Origin: an uncultured Lachnospiraceae bacterium
GTDB lineage: Bacteria > Bacillota > Clostridia > Lachnospirales > Lachnospiraceae
DNA: 64,000 bases
NCBI GenBank assembly: GCA_910589265.1
Contig: CAJUTQ010000084.1
Coordinates: 18,337-82,336 of the forward strand
Direction of reading: 5' to 3'
Shown piece after piece: positions 63,883-64,000 of the stretch. Position 1 is the first letter of the stretch. The number at the start of each line of letters is the position of its first letter. A program made the translations under genes and the position numbers. Below the pieces are notes generated by a model, which was given only the letters and a program-made list of their open reading frames with translations, ran no database searches and was not told where the DNA came from.

Positions 63883-64000
63883 TGGCAGTATTCCGGGTGG
63901 AGAAAAACAGGGGCTACACGGTTATGTCAAACCACCACCTACGCAACCCCGACTTGACCCTAAAGGCTAAAGGGCTGCTTTCTCAAATGTTGTCCCTGCC
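63883..64000 (+). CDS. Start of a Tn1549-type element protein (helix-turn-helix/replication-initiator-like), partial
   Basis: A GTG at 63883 with GAAAGGAG 8 bases upstream opens a frame running off the right edge: MAVFRVEKNRGYTVMSNHHL then LTLKAKGLLSQMLSLP. This N-terminus matches from memory the helix-turn-helix protein (DUF6017/RepA_N-type) found near the start of Tn1549-like conjugative elements in gut Firmicutes. Only 39 codons are visible, so the identity is tentative. Confidence 0.65.

Noticed and set aside
1..64000. CRISPR arrays, tRNA or rRNA genes, T-box or TPP riboswitches
   Set aside because: No regularly spaced repeats, no cloverleaf or rRNA sequence and no recognisable riboswitch core were seen on either strand, including in front of gltX and thiN.

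Overview
The window looks like a chromosome segment of a low-GC, Gram-positive anaerobe, most likely a Lachnospiraceae-type Clostridium. The evidence is the A+T-rich codon use, strong AGGAGG ribosome binding sites, the order secG-rnr-smpB, the XRE-potABCD cassette, a DUF1292 protein, a GldF/GldG-type ABC exporter, and a right edge that begins like a Tn1549-type conjugative element. This assignment is inference; no rRNA or tRNA gene is present to confirm it.

Region 1 (1-5600): the end of a restriction-modification pair (a cut-off putative nuclease plus an m4C-type methyltransferase), a tiny cysteine-rich protein, DUF5662 and TraX family proteins, and a GlgX/isoamylase-like protein whose catalytic residues are almost all replaced. 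Region 2 (5600-29300): ordinary housekeeping genes, nearly all on the minus strand. These are an ABC exporter with feoA, feoB, gltX and a UvrD-type helicase in one run; RNase R with smpB; secG; eno; gpmI; a thiamine pyrophosphokinase; the potABCD polyamine transporter with its XRE regulator and a clear palindromic operator; and recJ.

Region 3 (30000-61000) is an accessory peptide-chemistry island with a sharp rise in A+T. From left to right it holds: (a) an MFS exporter beside a MccB/ThiF-like adenylyltransferase split by one in-frame TAG; (b) an ABC exporter plus a stand-alone C39 leader peptidase on the plus strand; (c) a complete-looking thiazole/oxazole-modified peptide (TOMM/LAP) cluster on the minus strand, with two ABC transporters, an M16 metalloprotease, a YcaO cyclodehydratase ending in PHPFP, an RRE/E1-like C protein, a SagB-type dehydrogenase, two proteins I cannot name, and a 77-residue precursor built from two near-identical 33-residue units; (d) an agr-like quorum-sensing locus with intact kinase and LytTR regulator but wrecked agrB and agrD; (e) an NRPS operon (MBL hydrolase, acyl-AMP ligase, C-A-T-C NRPS with a phenylalanine-like specificity code, ABC exporter, FtsX-type ABC transporter) in which the ligase has a nonsense codon and an internal deletion has fused it out of frame to the NRPS.

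Region 4 (61000-64000): a degenerate IS3-family transposase fragment, coding debris, an ABC exporter whose ATPase has lost its 5' end, and the first gene of a conjugative element directly next to that truncation.

The most notable system is the TOMM cluster with its duplicated precursor. It appears intact while the neighbouring peptide systems (the MccB-like pair, agrBD and the NRPS) are decaying. That contrast suggests the island is a mosaic of transferred antibiotic or signalling modules, of which the TOMM module may be the one still under selection.
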